In this document: piece after piece, positions 1 through 8,522 of the stretch
Position numbering within the stretch: the stretch's first letter is position 1
Layout: the number at the start of each line of letters is the position of its first letter
NCBI GenBank assembly: GCA_959020415.1
Contig: CAUERX010000016.1
Span: forward strand, 1 to 32,777
Source of the DNA: an uncultured bacterium
GTDB lineage: Bacteria > Bacillota_I > Bacilli_A > RF39 > UBA660
Reading direction: 5' to 3'
Length of the DNA stretch: 32,777 nt
The notes under the pieces: model-generated
Told to the model about the DNA's origin: nothing
The model's input: the letters and a program-made list of their open reading frames with translations, nothing else
Database searches by the model: none
Made by a program: the position numbers and the translations under genes

Positions 1-69
1 TATCGGAATCTTTTTTATTAATGATAAGGTATCTTTTTAAAAAAGGATTAACAAATTTGCTTTTAGATG

Positions 70-98
70 TTGACAAAGACTTTTAAGGGGATTATAAT
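70..98 (+). promoter_or_regulatory. Sigma-A promoter of the first small gene
   Basis: TTGACA at 70-75, a 17-base spacer and TATAAT at 93-98: full consensus in both boxes. It is followed by the ribosome binding site AAAGGAGG just before the ATG at 124. Bases 1-69 hold no gene that I can see. Confidence 0.85.
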
Positions 99-123
99 TT
101 ATTTTGCGTAAAGGAGGAATAAC

Positions 124-393
124 ATGAATTATAATGGTTTAGATGATTTTTCTTATAGTGATTTGATTGTGTTTAAAAATATGTATAAAACTGTACGAAA
201 TGTTAGTGTAAGTGTTCTTCCTTTTACTTTAGCATATGCAACTTTCAGAAACGACGAAATTGGTGTCTTTCTTTTTACGACAAATGCTTTATTGGCTGGA
301 ACATGCATAAAAACTGTTAAAACAGCAAATAATAAAATCGCAGAAAGGGATGCTTGTAAGTATAGTTTAGTTAAAAGACATAGAGCACATTAA
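124..393 (+). CDS. Hypothetical 89-aa protein
   Basis: I do not recognise a family. The protein has two moderately hydrophobic stretches (about residues 28-42 and 46-62) separated by a short polar RNDE turn, followed by a basic tail ending in KRHRAH. It could be a small membrane protein with a hairpin topology, but the hydrophobic stretches contain several polar residues. The ATG start is supported by AAAGGAGG seven bases upstream and by a consensus promoter at 70-98, so the gene looks expressed. It is transcribed alone and converges on the HD-domain gene, with a shared palindromic terminator between them. No function can be assigned. Confidence 0.7.
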   Translation: MNYNGLDDFSYSDLIVFKNMYKTVRNVSVSVLPFTLAYATFRNDEIGVFLFTTNALLAGTCIKTVKTANNKIAERDACKYSLVKRHRAH

Positions 394-414
394 AAAGTCA
401 GAATTCTGACTTTT
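393..414. terminator. Bidirectional terminator
   Basis: A perfect palindrome, AAAAGTCAGAATTCTGACTTTT, followed by T-rich sequence on both strands. It ends transcription of the plus-strand gene at 124 and overlaps the stop codon of the minus-strand HD-domain gene. Confidence 0.85.
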
Positions 415-1315
415 ATTTTTTTATTAAGCGTTTTGGTGACTGTGGTACACTTTGAGTATCAATTTTAGTATAGCCTAAGAGATTAAGAATATCATCATTA
501 GTATATGGTGATTCTATACTATCTAAAGCAAGATCAACTTGAACTAATAGTTCTTCACGGTCAATAGTTTGTTTTATTGTTTGTGATACGTGATTAGTAT
601 CTAACTGTTCTATATTACCAGCAATTTTTTTATTAGCTTTAGCATATTCGTAAAGGGCCATGCGCAATTGAATTCTAGTAATTGGATCCATAATGAAACC
701 AGTTATATCAATATCAAATTCATCAGTAAAGTCATGGAAACAAGCATGTAAATCTTCAAATTCAAAAGCCGGTTTATCTTCCATACTTGCGAGCCCAAGG
801 TATTTCCCCCATTCTGACATTTCTGGCATTGCACTTAAGCCACTGATAGTATCGGTTAGATTTACTAGAAAAGGAACTTTTCCTCTTGGGATTTTTGTAA
901 TATTAAGCGGCCACATATGGCTTTCAATACTGCTTTGAACTGTTTTAGTTGTAAAAGCCGGAAAGTATTTTGTGGCATTTTGCGAAGCTTCTTTAGCATG
1001 GGTAAATTCATGTTTTTTAAACAACTTATCATTTGCTCTTTCTTTATTAAACATCCACTTAAATGGGTAGAAATCATGAAGGATACCAGCGTAAGCAGCT
1101 TCAACTTGTTCTTTAGTACTAAGACCTTGCTTTTTTGCTTGTAAATAGTCAGAATAAGCATTATCTAAACAATGTTCATAAACTGATAAGTCCTCATGAT
1201 GCTCGTAGGTGATTCTTTTTTTAAATTCTGGATGTTCTAAAATAGGTTTTATTATTTTTAAAAATTCTAGATCTTTTAAAGCACCTTGAATATTTTCGCT
1301 AACAGCTTTTTTCAT
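413..1315 (-). CDS. HD-domain phosphohydrolase-like protein
   Basis: A 300-residue protein with the residue pattern of the HD metal-dependent phosphohydrolase superfamily: a histidine at 48 (VYEHC), the HD doublet at 80-81 (GILHDFYP), further histidines at 106 (FTHAKEA) and 133 (ESHMWPL), and an aspartate at 155 (NLTDTISG). Such domains usually hydrolyse phosphomonoesters or phosphodiesters of nucleotides with two bound metals; the substrate here cannot be told. The C-terminal 100 residues are helical and charged, with no recognised motif. It has its own consensus promoter and the ribosome binding site GGAGAG before the ATG. It follows the pilus genes on the same strand but appears to be separately transcribed. 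Confidence 0.8.
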   Translation of the reverse strand: MKKAVSENIQGALKDLEFLKIIKPILEHPEFKKRITYEHHEDLSVYEHCLDNAYSDYLQAKKQGLSTKEQVEAAYAGILHDFYPFKWMFNKERANDKLFKKHEFTHAKEASQNATKYFPAFTTKTVQSSIESHMWPLNITKIPRGKVPFLVNLTDTISGLSAMPEMSEWGKYLGLASMEDKPAFEFEDLHACFHDFTDEFDIDITGFIMDPITRIQLRMALYEYAKANKKIAGNIEQLDTNHVSQTIKQTIDREELLVQVDLALDSIESPYTNDDILNLLGYTKIDTQSVPQSPKRLIKK

Positions 1316-1342
1316 AGTGTATACTCTCCTTTGATGATTGTT

Positions 1343-1371
1343 ATCATATACTATTTCTATGTTTTTGTCAA
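1343..1371 (-). promoter_or_regulatory. Sigma-A promoter of the HD-domain gene
   Basis: Reading the minus strand: TTGACA (1371-1366), a 17-base spacer and TATGAT (1348-1343). The -35 box begins only about 11 bases beyond the stop codon of the prepilin peptidase gene, with no clear terminator in between, so read-through is also possible. Confidence 0.8.
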
Positions 1372-1382
1372 ATAAAAAAGGA

Positions 1383-2150
1383 CTAATTATAGCCCAAAAA
1401 GGTTTTTATAGTTTCAAAGTCTAATTGTAATAGGACAATAATAATGGCGCCAACGGCTAAAAATGGACCAAAGGGTATTATATGTTCTGAGTTTTTCTTT
1501 AATAGGATTAATGATATTGGTAAGCCAATAAGTGATCCTAAGAAAATAGAAAAAATAGTCATGGGATAACCTAAAACTAGTCCAAAAATGAACATTAGTT
1601 TTATATCTCCCCCCCCCATTGATTCTTTTTTAAATAAAATATCACCAAATTTTTTTATAGCCCACATTGTGAAAAAAGCAAGAATAGCACTAACGAGACT
1701 TGATAAAAGATCATCAAATCCATTTACAAATAAAATTTCAAAGCCTAGGAGAATGCCGAAAGTTAATAAAACACTATCAGATATTATCATATAATTATAA
1801 TCACTGACAACGATTATAACAAGCATTGAAATAAATGTTAATGGAATAATTAAGTCTGGCGTTAGGCCATATATAAGGTAAGCTAAAGTGAAGAAAATAC
1901 CTGTTAGTAATTCAAAAATGGCGTAAAAAGGGGAAATTTTTGTTTGACAATGTTTACATTTCCCTTTTTGAAAAAGAAAAGATAATATTGGAATTAATTC
2001 ACTAGCCCCTAATCGGATATTACAGTTAGGACAATGGCTTGGAGGGTTTACTATTGATTCCCCTCTTGGAAGTCTAAAGCCAACGACATTATAAAAGGAA
2101 CCTAGGATTGTTCCTAGGATGAACATAACTATACCATAAAATATTTCCAT
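1383..2150 (-). CDS. Prepilin peptidase (PilD/ComC type)
   Basis: A membrane aspartyl protease that cuts the leader from type IV pilin-like prepilins and often methylates the new N-terminus. From the chosen ATG the protein is 255 residues. It shows the N-terminal GSFYNVVGFRLPRGESIV signature, the paired CxxC motifs of the cytoplasmic domain (C40/C43 and C65/C68), and the two catalytic aspartates expected of the family: one in the VVSDYNYMIISD region (about 117-125), the other in GGGD (179-182). Several membrane helices follow. The upstream in-frame extension to 2225 lies in the preceding gene; the ATG at 2150 has AAGGAGG six bases before it and is clearly the start. It lies ten bases after the PilC-like gene, so the two form an operon. 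The GGGD codons sit in a run of nine G. Confidence 0.92.
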   Translation of the reverse strand: MEIFYGIVMFILGTILGSFYNVVGFRLPRGESIVNPPSHCPNCNIRLGASELIPILSFLFQKGKCKHCQTKISPFYAIFELLTGIFFTLAYLIYGLTPDLIIPLTFISMLVIIVVSDYNYMIISDSVLLTFGILLGFEILFVNGFDDLLSSLVSAILAFFTMWAIKKFGDILFKKESMGGGDIKLMFIFGLVLGYPMTIFSIFLGSLIGLPISLILLKKNSEHIIPFGPFLAVGAIIIVLLQLDFETIKTFLGYN

Positions 2151-2160
2151 GAGTTCCTCC

Positions 2161-4035
2161 TTATTGTTGAATAGCGCTATACATGTTGAACATTGGAACA
2201 ACGATGGCCAGAACGATAACACCAACCATAACAGTTAGTAAAATAATCATCACTGGTTCGATAAAAGTTTTTATACGACTAACAGAATTTTTATGTAAAT
2301 CTTGATAATAAGTTGACACTTTTGCCATCATTTCAGGTAATTGACCAGTCTTTTCACCAGTAACTATCATTTCATAAGCAGGGATTGGAAATGCCCATTG
2401 ATCTTTAAACGCAGATGAAATCTTATCACCTTTAGCAATGTTAGTAATAGCATCGATAATCATCATTTTGTATATTTCGTTATTAGTAACTTTATTTAAT
2501 ATATCCATACTGTCAGTAATAAAGACATTGTGCGCTAGTAATGAAGAGAATGTTTTGGTAAACATTGTAACTTCGTTATATATAATTACGTTTCCAAAAA
2601 CTGGAAGGTGCATACCTATCCATTGAACTGTTGCTCTAAATGATTTTACCTTTCTGAATAGGTACATGAAAATTAGTAAGAAAACAATAAATCCAAGACC
2701 GATCCAAATAGCATAGTCACCTAAGAAGCTGCTTAAATTAAGTACAAATTGAGTGATTCCTGGAATTTCTGCATTATCCATACTTTCATAAATTTCTACG
2801 AATTTAGGAACAACATAAAGCATAATGAATAACCCAACACCAATTGCAACGATAAAGATAATTATCGGATACATCATAGCACTAACCATAGCTTTTCTTG
2901 TAGCCTCGGCTTCACTATAATATGCTTCCATATCGTCTAAAGCTTCTGGCAATTCACCAGTCATTTCTGATGCTTTAACCATGTTTATTAATAATCTTGG
3001 GAAGGCGTCTCCTTGTTTACTTAAAGCTTCACTAAAGCTTTGCCCAGTTGAAAGGTCGTAAACAACGCCTCTTAGAATTTTTTGGTAACTAGGGTTTTTA
3101 AATTGTTTTATTAAGATTTTTACTGAATCTACTAATGGAATACCAGCTTTTAAATAAGTTGATAATTGCGCTAGCAAGAAAATTAAATCTTTTGTTTTGA
3201 TCTTTGCGTGACTTGAACCATGAGATCCGTGAAATAGTTGAATCCATTTTGAGGTTTTAATACTATAAACAGTATTCCCTTCACTTAATAAGAAAGAGTG
3301 TACTTCGACTTTTGAGTATGCATCAAAGTATCCAGTAACTTCTTTGCCCTCTGGAGTTCTAACTTCATATTTATATGTGAGTTTGACTTTACTTTTTTTA
3401 GCATCATCACTATTAAAGTCAATTAGCAGTACTTCCCTGTTAATGTCTTTTTTGTTTTTGGCTTCTTTAACAAACGATAAATTATTCCATTTACGTTTAA
3501 AGAAATTACTAATGTTTCTTGGTAAGTTGATAATCGAATTTCCGAAATCTTCAAATTTATCACCAACGGTTTTGCGTTCACGTTTAATGTTTTCATTGAT
3601 ATAAACATTGTCATCATTATGCTTTTTACGTTTAGACTCTTTTTCTTTAGCTTCAGTAATTTTTTCTCTTAATGCATTTTCTTTTTCTTTTTGAATTGCT
3701 TGTTCGCGTTTGGCCTTTTCTATAAGCTCTTCACGATGTTTTTTAGCCATTATTTCGCGTTCTTTAGCTTTTTTCTCACGTTTTTCCTGATTACTGTTGC
3801 GAATGGTTCCAAAAATTATTTGGAAAGTTAATACAAAATGCGATAAAACACTTATAATTATTAATGGAAAGTTTTTAAAACCAAGTAATACGTATTTAAA
3901 AAATTTGCCAATCTGTTTTATGATAACTATTAGTCCTTGGAAGATGTATTTTATGAACAATCCAAGTAATTTGATTATACCAGCAAAAAATTTGTACACA
4001 TAGATACAAGGTAAAAGTAAAGTCTTTAGCCCCAT
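2161..4035 (-). CDS. Type II secretion/type IV pilus inner-membrane protein (PilC/ComGB/GspF family), N-terminally extended
   Basis: Inner-membrane platform protein of type IV pilus or competence pseudopilus assembly. The C-terminal 400 residues match the family: an N-terminal entry sequence (YKYEVRTPEGKEVTGYFDA), then two T2SSF repeats at about 285-410 and 490-615, each with a hydrophobic hairpin and motifs such as GIPLVDSVKIL, ASEMTGELPEALD and GEKTGQLPEMM. The protein is 624 residues, against about 350-420 usually. The extra 200 N-terminal residues comprise a very hydrophobic section (1-78) and a highly charged Lys/Glu-rich predicted coiled coil (about 80-155). The start has AGGAAGGTG upstream. 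It is followed by the prepilin peptidase; no pilin or ATPase gene is in this window. Confidence 0.9.
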   Translation of the reverse strand: MGLKTLLLPCIYVYKFFAGIIKLLGLFIKYIFQGLIVIIKQIGKFFKYVLLGFKNFPLIIISVLSHFVLTFQIIFGTIRNSNQEKREKKAKEREIMAKKHREELIEKAKREQAIQKEKENALREKITEAKEKESKRKKHNDDNVYINENIKRERKTVGDKFEDFGNSIINLPRNISNFFKRKWNNLSFVKEAKNKKDINREVLLIDFNSDDAKKSKVKLTYKYEVRTPEGKEVTGYFDAYSKVEVHSFLLSEGNTVYSIKTSKWIQLFHGSHGSSHAKIKTKDLIFLLAQLSTYLKAGIPLVDSVKILIKQFKNPSYQKILRGVVYDLSTGQSFSEALSKQGDAFPRLLINMVKASEMTGELPEALDDMEAYYSEAEATRKAMVSAMMYPIIIFIVAIGVGLFIMLYVVPKFVEIYESMDNAEIPGITQFVLNLSSFLGDYAIWIGLGFIVFLLIFMYLFRKVKSFRATVQWIGMHLPVFGNVIIYNEVTMFTKTFSSLLAHNVFITDSMDILNKVTNNEIYKMMIIDAITNIAKGDKISSAFKDQWAFPIPAYEMIVTGEKTGQLPEMMAKVSTYYQDLHKNSVSRIKTFIEPVMIILLTVMVGVIVLAIVVPMFNMYSAIQQ

Positions 4036-4068
4036 ATAGACACCTTCCTATCATTTCTACTGTAAATA

Positions 4069-4077
4069 ATTATAACA
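4069..4077 (-). promoter_or_regulatory. Extended -10 promoter of the pilus assembly operon
   Basis: Minus-strand TGTTATAAT, an extended -10 element (TGn plus TATAAT). A -35 box is weak (TTTGTT-like about 16 bases upstream). It lies about 34 bases before the start codon of the PilC-like gene. Confidence 0.5.
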
Positions 4078-4142
4078 TATTTTGACGATAAACAAAACAT
4101 TTTTTTCGAAAAACATATAATATGTTAGAAAGGAGTGTGTAT

Positions 4143-4499
4143 ATGAATTATTTTAATCCATATTATATGATGACTCCTATGGTTTCAGCGGCTCGTCCAG
4201 GTTTATTCAGTGCTTTACGTGGTGCGACAAGCGGTGGACTTACTTTAAGTAATATTGTAAATGGAACCCAGAAAACTTTAGGAATTATTAATCAAGCAAT
4301 TCCAATAGTGAAACAAGTTACTCCCATAATGAGAAATGCCAAAACAATGTTTAAAGTAATGAACGAATTCAAAAAGGTAGAGACTCCTTCTACACCAAAA
4401 ACCGAAGAAAACGTAAGCAGTAGTACAAATGTGGGTGTAAGTGGGACTGTGGCAGAAAAAACAGAAACTATGGATGGTGGTCCAACATTTTTTGCCTAG
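4143..4499 (+). CDS. YqfQ/VrrA-like protein
   Basis: A 118-residue protein resembling the YqfQ (VrrA) family of Bacilli: a Met/Pro/Tyr-rich start (MNYFNPYYMMTPMV), an Ala/Arg/Pro/Gly segment, then the conserved SNIVNGTQKTLGIINQAIPI helix and a second segment with PIMRNAKTMFKVM. The C-terminal 45 residues are low-complexity Ser/Thr/Glu. The family has no firmly known function. An in-frame ATG at 4122 lies upstream, but the ATG at 4143 has AAAGGAGTG at good spacing and gives the family's typical N-terminus. In Bacillus subtilis yqfQ lies near dnaG-sigA-trmK, and the same genes lie within 4.4 kb here, which supports the call. Confidence 0.75.
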   Translation: MNYFNPYYMMTPMVSAARPGLFSALRGATSGGLTLSNIVNGTQKTLGIINQAIPIVKQVTPIMRNAKTMFKVMNEFKKVETPSTPKTEENVSSSTNVGVSGTVAEKTETMDGGPTFFA

Positions 4500-4500
4500 T

Positions 4501-4532
4501 AAAAAAGAAAACTATATGATGTTTTCTTTTTT
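4501..4532 (+). terminator. Terminator of the YqfQ-like gene
   Basis: AAAAAAGAAAAC (4501-4512), loop of 8 bases, GTTTTCTTTTTT (4521-4532), directly after the TAG stop. Confidence 0.8.
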
Positions 4533-4656
4533 TGTTATATTATTTTTAACTTCCAAAAAATGGTTTTTGTTTTTCTAGCCTTTGTTTTATCCAATAACTC
4601 CGTAAAACTCAATTATGAGCTAAAAAGAATTTACAATTAACTTAGGTGATTTTGTT

Positions 4657-5125
4657 ATGTTAATAAAGTTTAAAAGAATTAATGATGTGAGAATTAATAA
4701 TGACTTAACAATTAAAGAAGTTGCTAAAATAATTGGTATTAGTTCAGATAACTATTTTGATTATGCCAATGGAAAATCGAATTTTTTTAGCAAAGCTTAA
4801 TCGGTTGGTTAATCATTTTGAAATAAGTTTTTATTATATTACAGGATTTTCGGATGTCAAAAGTTGTTATCCAGGAAGTATTGACATTGATATTTTAAAA
4901 AAAAGATTAGAGATGATGCGTAAGGAAAATAAGATTTTGCAAGATGAAGCAGCTAGAGTTACTGGTGACAAACAAAGTACTTATTGAAATTATGAAAAGA
5001 AATATTCGACAATCCCATTATCTAAACTATATTTATTAGCTAAATTTTATAATGTTTCTATTGATTACTTACTAGGTAAAACCGAGAACAGAGAAATATT
5101 TCAAAAAAAGAAAGTTGTTATTTAA
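4657..5125 (+). pseudogene. Decayed two-domain HTH (XRE/Cro) regulator
   Basis: Three reading-frame pieces together read as one tandem helix-turn-helix protein. Piece 1 (ATG 4657 to 4800) reads as the start of an XRE domain (LTIKEVAKIIGISSDNYFDY). After a one-base frame change in the T7 run at about 4782-4788, the frame ending at 4987 gives the end of that domain (AKLNRLVNHFEISFYYITGFSD) and the start of a second (LKKRLEMMRKENKILQDEAA). An in-frame TGA at 4985-4987 interrupts STY-NYEKK, where XRE proteins usually carry Ser (TCA to TGA would be one change). The frame then continues to TAA at 5123-5125 with IPLSKLYLLAKFYNVSIDYL. No strong ribosome binding site precedes the ATG. With two lesions the gene is almost certainly dead. 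Confidence 0.8.
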
Positions 5126-5135
5126 CTTTCTTTTT
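5103..5135. terminator. Bidirectional terminator after trmK
   Basis: AAAAAGAAAGTT (5105-5116) pairs with AACTTTCTTTTT (5124-5135) around a 7-base loop. It ends the dnaG-rpoD-trmK operon on the minus strand and overlaps the stop codons of both trmK and the dead regulator. Confidence 0.85.
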
Positions 5136-5723
5136 AATTTTTTTAACTATTCGTTTATATTTAAATTTTTTAATCTTATTTTTTTCGTTCATTAATTTCA
5201 CTTGATAATAATTAAGAAGTTTTCTCATGTATGAAATATTGTTTATGAGAAATGGGCTTACGATGTCATCACATTTTAGGCCTTTTCCATACTTATAATA
5301 AGTGATAACGTAGTAACGTTTTTCTTCAATAACTAACTCTTTTTCAATATGATACCCTTTTTTACGCATAGCTTTTCTAACTAAGTGAGCGTTATTGTTT
5401 GGACTTAAAATTAAATCATTTGTTATTTTATGTTTTAAAATATTAATGATTGTTTTAGCTCCCATGCCTGAAATTATAATTATTTCATTATTCAAATCAG
5501 GAAGTCCATCCAGAACTTTGGTTTTTACTTTGGCATTCGCTTTTTCAATATTCTTTTGTGCTCTATTTATTGCTTCTTTTGAAATATCAGTAGCTAGACA
5601 ATTGCAATTTTTAACTATATTTAAGTAAATATCAACTAAAGCATGGTCGGCGCCAATATCAATGACTTTGCTGTTTTCTGGAATTAAATCACAAATAGCC
5701 TGCAGGCGTTTATTTATTTTCAT
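5118..5723 (-). CDS. trmK: tRNA (adenine(22)-N(1))-methyltransferase
   Basis: TrmK methylates N1 of A22 in bacterial tRNAs using S-adenosylmethionine. The 201-residue protein shows a Rossmann methyltransferase start (KVIDIGADHALVDIYL, about 19-34), the acidic strand with ATDIS, the GMGAKTIINIL motif, an LSPNNN segment in place of the more usual LQPN, and the C-terminal family signature GYHIEKELVIEEKRYYVIT. The tail is strongly basic and may help bind tRNA. The ATG overlaps the TAA of rpoD (TAATG), implying translational coupling. trmK directly after sigA-type rpoD matches Bacillus-like gene order; the YqfO partner often found next to it is absent. Confidence 0.9.
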   Translation of the reverse strand: MKINKRLQAICDLIPENSKVIDIGADHALVDIYLNIVKNCNCLATDISKEAINRAQKNIEKANAKVKTKVLDGLPDLNNEIIIISGMGAKTIINILKHKITNDLILSPNNNAHLVRKAMRKKGYHIEKELVIEEKRYYVITYYKYGKGLKCDDIVSPFLINNISYMRKLLNYYQVKLMNEKNKIKKFKYKRIVKKIKKKVK

Positions 5724-6796
5724 TAGTCACCTAAATAGTCTTTTAATTTGCGACTGCGTGAAGGATGACGTAATTTTCTTAGTGCTTTAGCTTCTATTTG
5801 TCTGATACGTTCTCTGGTAACTCCAAATAGTTGACCAACTTCTTCTAAGGTTCTTGGTCTACCATCTTCTAAACCAAAGCGCAATCTAATAACTTTTTCT
5901 TCTCTTTCAGTTAAAGTTAGTAATACTTCGGAAATTTCATCTTTTAATAATTCATTAACGGCAAAGTCTTCAGGGCTCATATTGGTTTCATCAGGGATAA
6001 AATCACCTAAATGTGAATCATCTTCCTCCCCTATTGGTGTCTCTAAACTTACAGGTTCTTGACTTATTTTATAAATTTCACGTATTTTTTCTACGGTAGT
6101 TCCCATTTTTTTAGATAATTCTTCTTCGGTCGGTTCTCTATTTAATTCTAAGGTTAGCTGTCTTTCAACTCTAGCTAATTTATTAATAGTTTCAACCATA
6201 TGAACGGGAACTCTGATGGTTCTAGCTTGGTCAGCGATTGCTCTAGTAATAGCTTGTCTAATCCACCAAGTGGCATAAGTTGAAAATTTATATCCCTTAG
6301 ATACATCAAACTTTTCTACAGCCTTCATTAATCCGATGTTTCCTTCTTGAATAAGGTCTAAGAATAACATCCCACGGCCAACGTATCTTTTGGCAATACT
6401 TACTACTAAGCGAAGGTTAGCTTCAGCAAGCGTTGCTTTGGCAATTTCATCGCCAGCAATAATACGATCTGCTAAATCGGCTTCTTCTTCATTGCTTAAT
6501 AATTTTATTTGACCTATTTCTTTTAAATACATTCTAACAGGGTCATTGATTGTTAAATCTTTTGATAAAGTTTCAGTGTCGGCGATTTGTTCGTGTTCAT
6601 CATCATTAGGATTTTCGGATACAACATGAATACCATTTTCGGTAAAAGCATTATATAAATCGTCTAAGGCGTCTGCATCTAACTCTAAGCCTTTTAATTT
6701 ATCAGCTAATTCTTCGTATGTAATTTGTCCCTTTTTCTTTCCTATATTGATTAGTTCTTTTTTTCTTTCTTCAAATGTTTTTATTTCGTTAAACAT
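5723..6796 (-). CDS. rpoD: RNA polymerase primary sigma factor (SigA/RpoD)
   Basis: The housekeeping sigma-70 factor, which directs RNA polymerase to -35/-10 promoters like those seen in this window. In 357 residues it shows a short region 1.1, region 1.2 (DPVRMYLKEIGQIKLLS), region 2 with the core-binding and -10 recognition segments (DLIQEGNIGLMKAVEKFD, FSTYATWWIRQAI), region 3, and region 4 with the -35 helix-turn-helix (TLEEVGQLFGVTRERIRQIE) and a C-terminal LRHPSRSRKLKDYL. Both tryptophans of TYATWWIRQ are TGG. The ATG overlaps the end of dnaG by eight bases. Length and motifs are those of Gram-positive SigA proteins. Confidence 0.97.
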   Translation of the reverse strand: MFNEIKTFEERKKELINIGKKKGQITYEELADKLKGLELDADALDDLYNAFTENGIHVVSENPNDDEHEQIADTETLSKDLTINDPVRMYLKEIGQIKLLSNEEEADLADRIIAGDEIAKATLAEANLRLVVSIAKRYVGRGMLFLDLIQEGNIGLMKAVEKFDVSKGYKFSTYATWWIRQAITRAIADQARTIRVPVHMVETINKLARVERQLTLELNREPTEEELSKKMGTTVEKIREIYKISQEPVSLETPIGEEDDSHLGDFIPDETNMSPEDFAVNELLKDEISEVLLTLTEREEKVIRLRFGLEDGRPRTLEEVGQLFGVTRERIRQIEAKALRKLRHPSRSRKLKDYLGD

Positions 6797-8522
6797 TGCT
6801 ACACTCCTTTTTTAAATCGATAATTTTTTGGGCAATTTCGGCTTTTTTTAATGGATCTATTTCGCTTTTCATTTGATTCTTCAAACGATTGGTTTCGATT
6901 TTAACATTATAATCCTTAATAGCCATAATATAGTCCTCTATTTCTTTTAAACTATAATTTTCATCAAGATTGGCATTTTGAACTTTAGCTATGGTGTTCA
7001 AGATGTCCCTATCACATTCGATATAATCGATTAGATCAGCTTGGTTAATAAAACCGTTTTCTTTGTGAAATAGGCTTATTTCTCGAGCTAACAAACGGTA
7101 TTCCTCGGTTGGCATGTATGTAACCTTGTTGTTATACATCTTAATAACTTCGGAACTATGAAGCATATGAAATAATAAATTTCTTTCAGCTATTTCATAT
7201 TTAGAAGTTTTCATTTTTTGAATTGTTTTAACAACTTTTGGTTTGGCAACCTTTCGGACTTCAAGTTTTTCTCTAATTAAATTTTCATCAATGTTGGTTT
7301 CTTCAGTTAATTTTTTAATGGTTATTTCTTTTAATATGTCGTCCTCAATTTTGCTAATTTCTTTAATAACCTCGGTAATATATTTAGCTTCATCAACACT
7401 GTTATTTAAATTTTTTCCCATTTTAAGAAATGAAAGTTTAAAATCCATAATACTAATTGGATTATCAATTCTAATTTCAAATTCCTTAACTCCATTTTTA
7501 CGAATAAATTCGTCGGGATCCATATTGTTTTCGAGGCGAATAACTTTGGGTGTTACACCAATAGCAATTAGTTCATCGGCACAAGCCATAGTGGCTTTAG
7601 CTCCTGCTTCATCACCATCAAAGCATAGTATAACTTCTTTTCCAAGTTTTTTTATTAATAAAGCTTGATTCTTGGTAACGGCAGTTCCCATAGTAGCAAC
7701 GATATTTTTGATACCAACAGTATGGGCTCTAATAACATCCATAAATCCTTCCATAACAAGGATTTGGTTTTTTTGTCTAGCACTTTCTTTAGCGCGGTGG
7801 TAGTTATATAAAAGCTCCCCTTTTTTGAATATTTCTGTTTCTCTAGTATTGAAATATTTAGAATTATCTTCACGATTATAGATACGTCCACTATACGCAA
7901 CTGCTTGTCCATTTAAATCATATAGTGGAAACATAATGCGCTCGTAGAATAGATCTAAATAACCATATTCGTTTTTATTTACGAGACCACTTTTCATAAT
8001 ATCTTTTTCATTAAATTTCTTTAATAGGATTTTAGAAAGTGCATCTTTGCCTTTAAGGGCTAGTCCAATTTGAAATTCTTTAATTATTTCTTCAGTAATA
8101 CCACGATTGTGAAGATATTCTTTAGCATCTTTACCAGCGGCAGTATTTATATTATTTATATAAAATTTTAAACTTAAATCATAAATGTCGTGCAATGCTG
8201 TATGATTTTGAACTTTTGGAGCTTGTCTAATATTAACGGCAATTCCTGCAATATTGGCTACTTTTTGAACAGCTTCGCTAAATGGAATATTTTCATAGTC
8301 CATTATGAATTTGAAAACAGTACCAGTTGCTCCACATGAGAAACATTTATAAATTTTTTTATCACGGTTAACGCTCATGCTTGGATTGTTATCATCATGA
8401 AATGGACAAACGCCAAAAAAGTTTTTACCTTTTGGTGTTAGCGCAACATAGTTTGATATGACATTAACGATATCAACACTGTCACGAATTTCATTGATTT
8501 TTTCTTGACTTAAAAAACTCAT
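6789..8522 (-). CDS. dnaG: DNA primase
   Basis: Synthesises RNA primers at the replication fork. From the chosen start the protein has 577 residues. It contains an N-terminal CHC2 zinc finger (CPFH at 39-42, then C60 and C63 in YKCFSCGATG), the primase core, a TOPRIM domain (VMEGFMDVIRA, then CFDGDEAG), and a C-terminal helical region for DnaB helicase contact. Two ATGs lie six bases apart (8528 and 8522); GGGAG is nine bases from the second and only three from the first, so 8522 is preferred. It leads the dnaG-rpoD-trmK operon and overlaps rpoD. Confidence 0.95.
   Translation of the reverse strand: MSFLSQEKINEIRDSVDIVNVISNYVALTPKGKNFFGVCPFHDDNNPSMSVNRDKKIYKCFSCGATGTVFKFIMDYENIPFSEAVQKVANIAGIAVNIRQAPKVQNHTALHDIYDLSLKFYINNINTAAGKDAKEYLHNRGITEEIIKEFQIGLALKGKDALSKILLKKFNEKDIMKSGLVNKNEYGYLDLFYERIMFPLYDLNGQAVAYSGRIYNREDNSKYFNTRETEIFKKGELLYNYHRAKESARQKNQILVMEGFMDVIRAHTVGIKNIVATMGTAVTKNQALLIKKLGKEVILCFDGDEAGAKATMACADELIAIGVTPKVIRLENNMDPDEFIRKNGVKEFEIRIDNPISIMDFKLSFLKMGKNLNNSVDEAKYITEVIKEISKIEDDILKEITIKKLTEETNIDENLIREKLEVRKVAKPKVVKTIQKMKTSKYEIAERNLLFHMLHSSEVIKMYNNKVTYMPTEEYRLLAREISLFHKENGFINQADLIDYIECDRDILNTIAKVQNANLDENYSLKEIEDYIMAIKDYNVKIETNRLKNQMKSEIDPLKKAEIAQKIIDLKKECSNV

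Noticed and set aside
4081..4111. TTGACG ... TATAAT upstream of the YqfQ-like gene
   Set aside because: The spacing of about 28 bases is too long for a sigma-A promoter. The TATAAT may be a real -10 box, but I cannot assign a -35.
4985..4987. TGA read as tryptophan (genetic code 4)
   Set aside because: Tryptophan is TGG in the genes checked, and the glycosyltransferase needs TGA as its stop. The in-frame TGA codons lie only in genes that also have frameshifts, and the position in the HTH protein is normally Ser.
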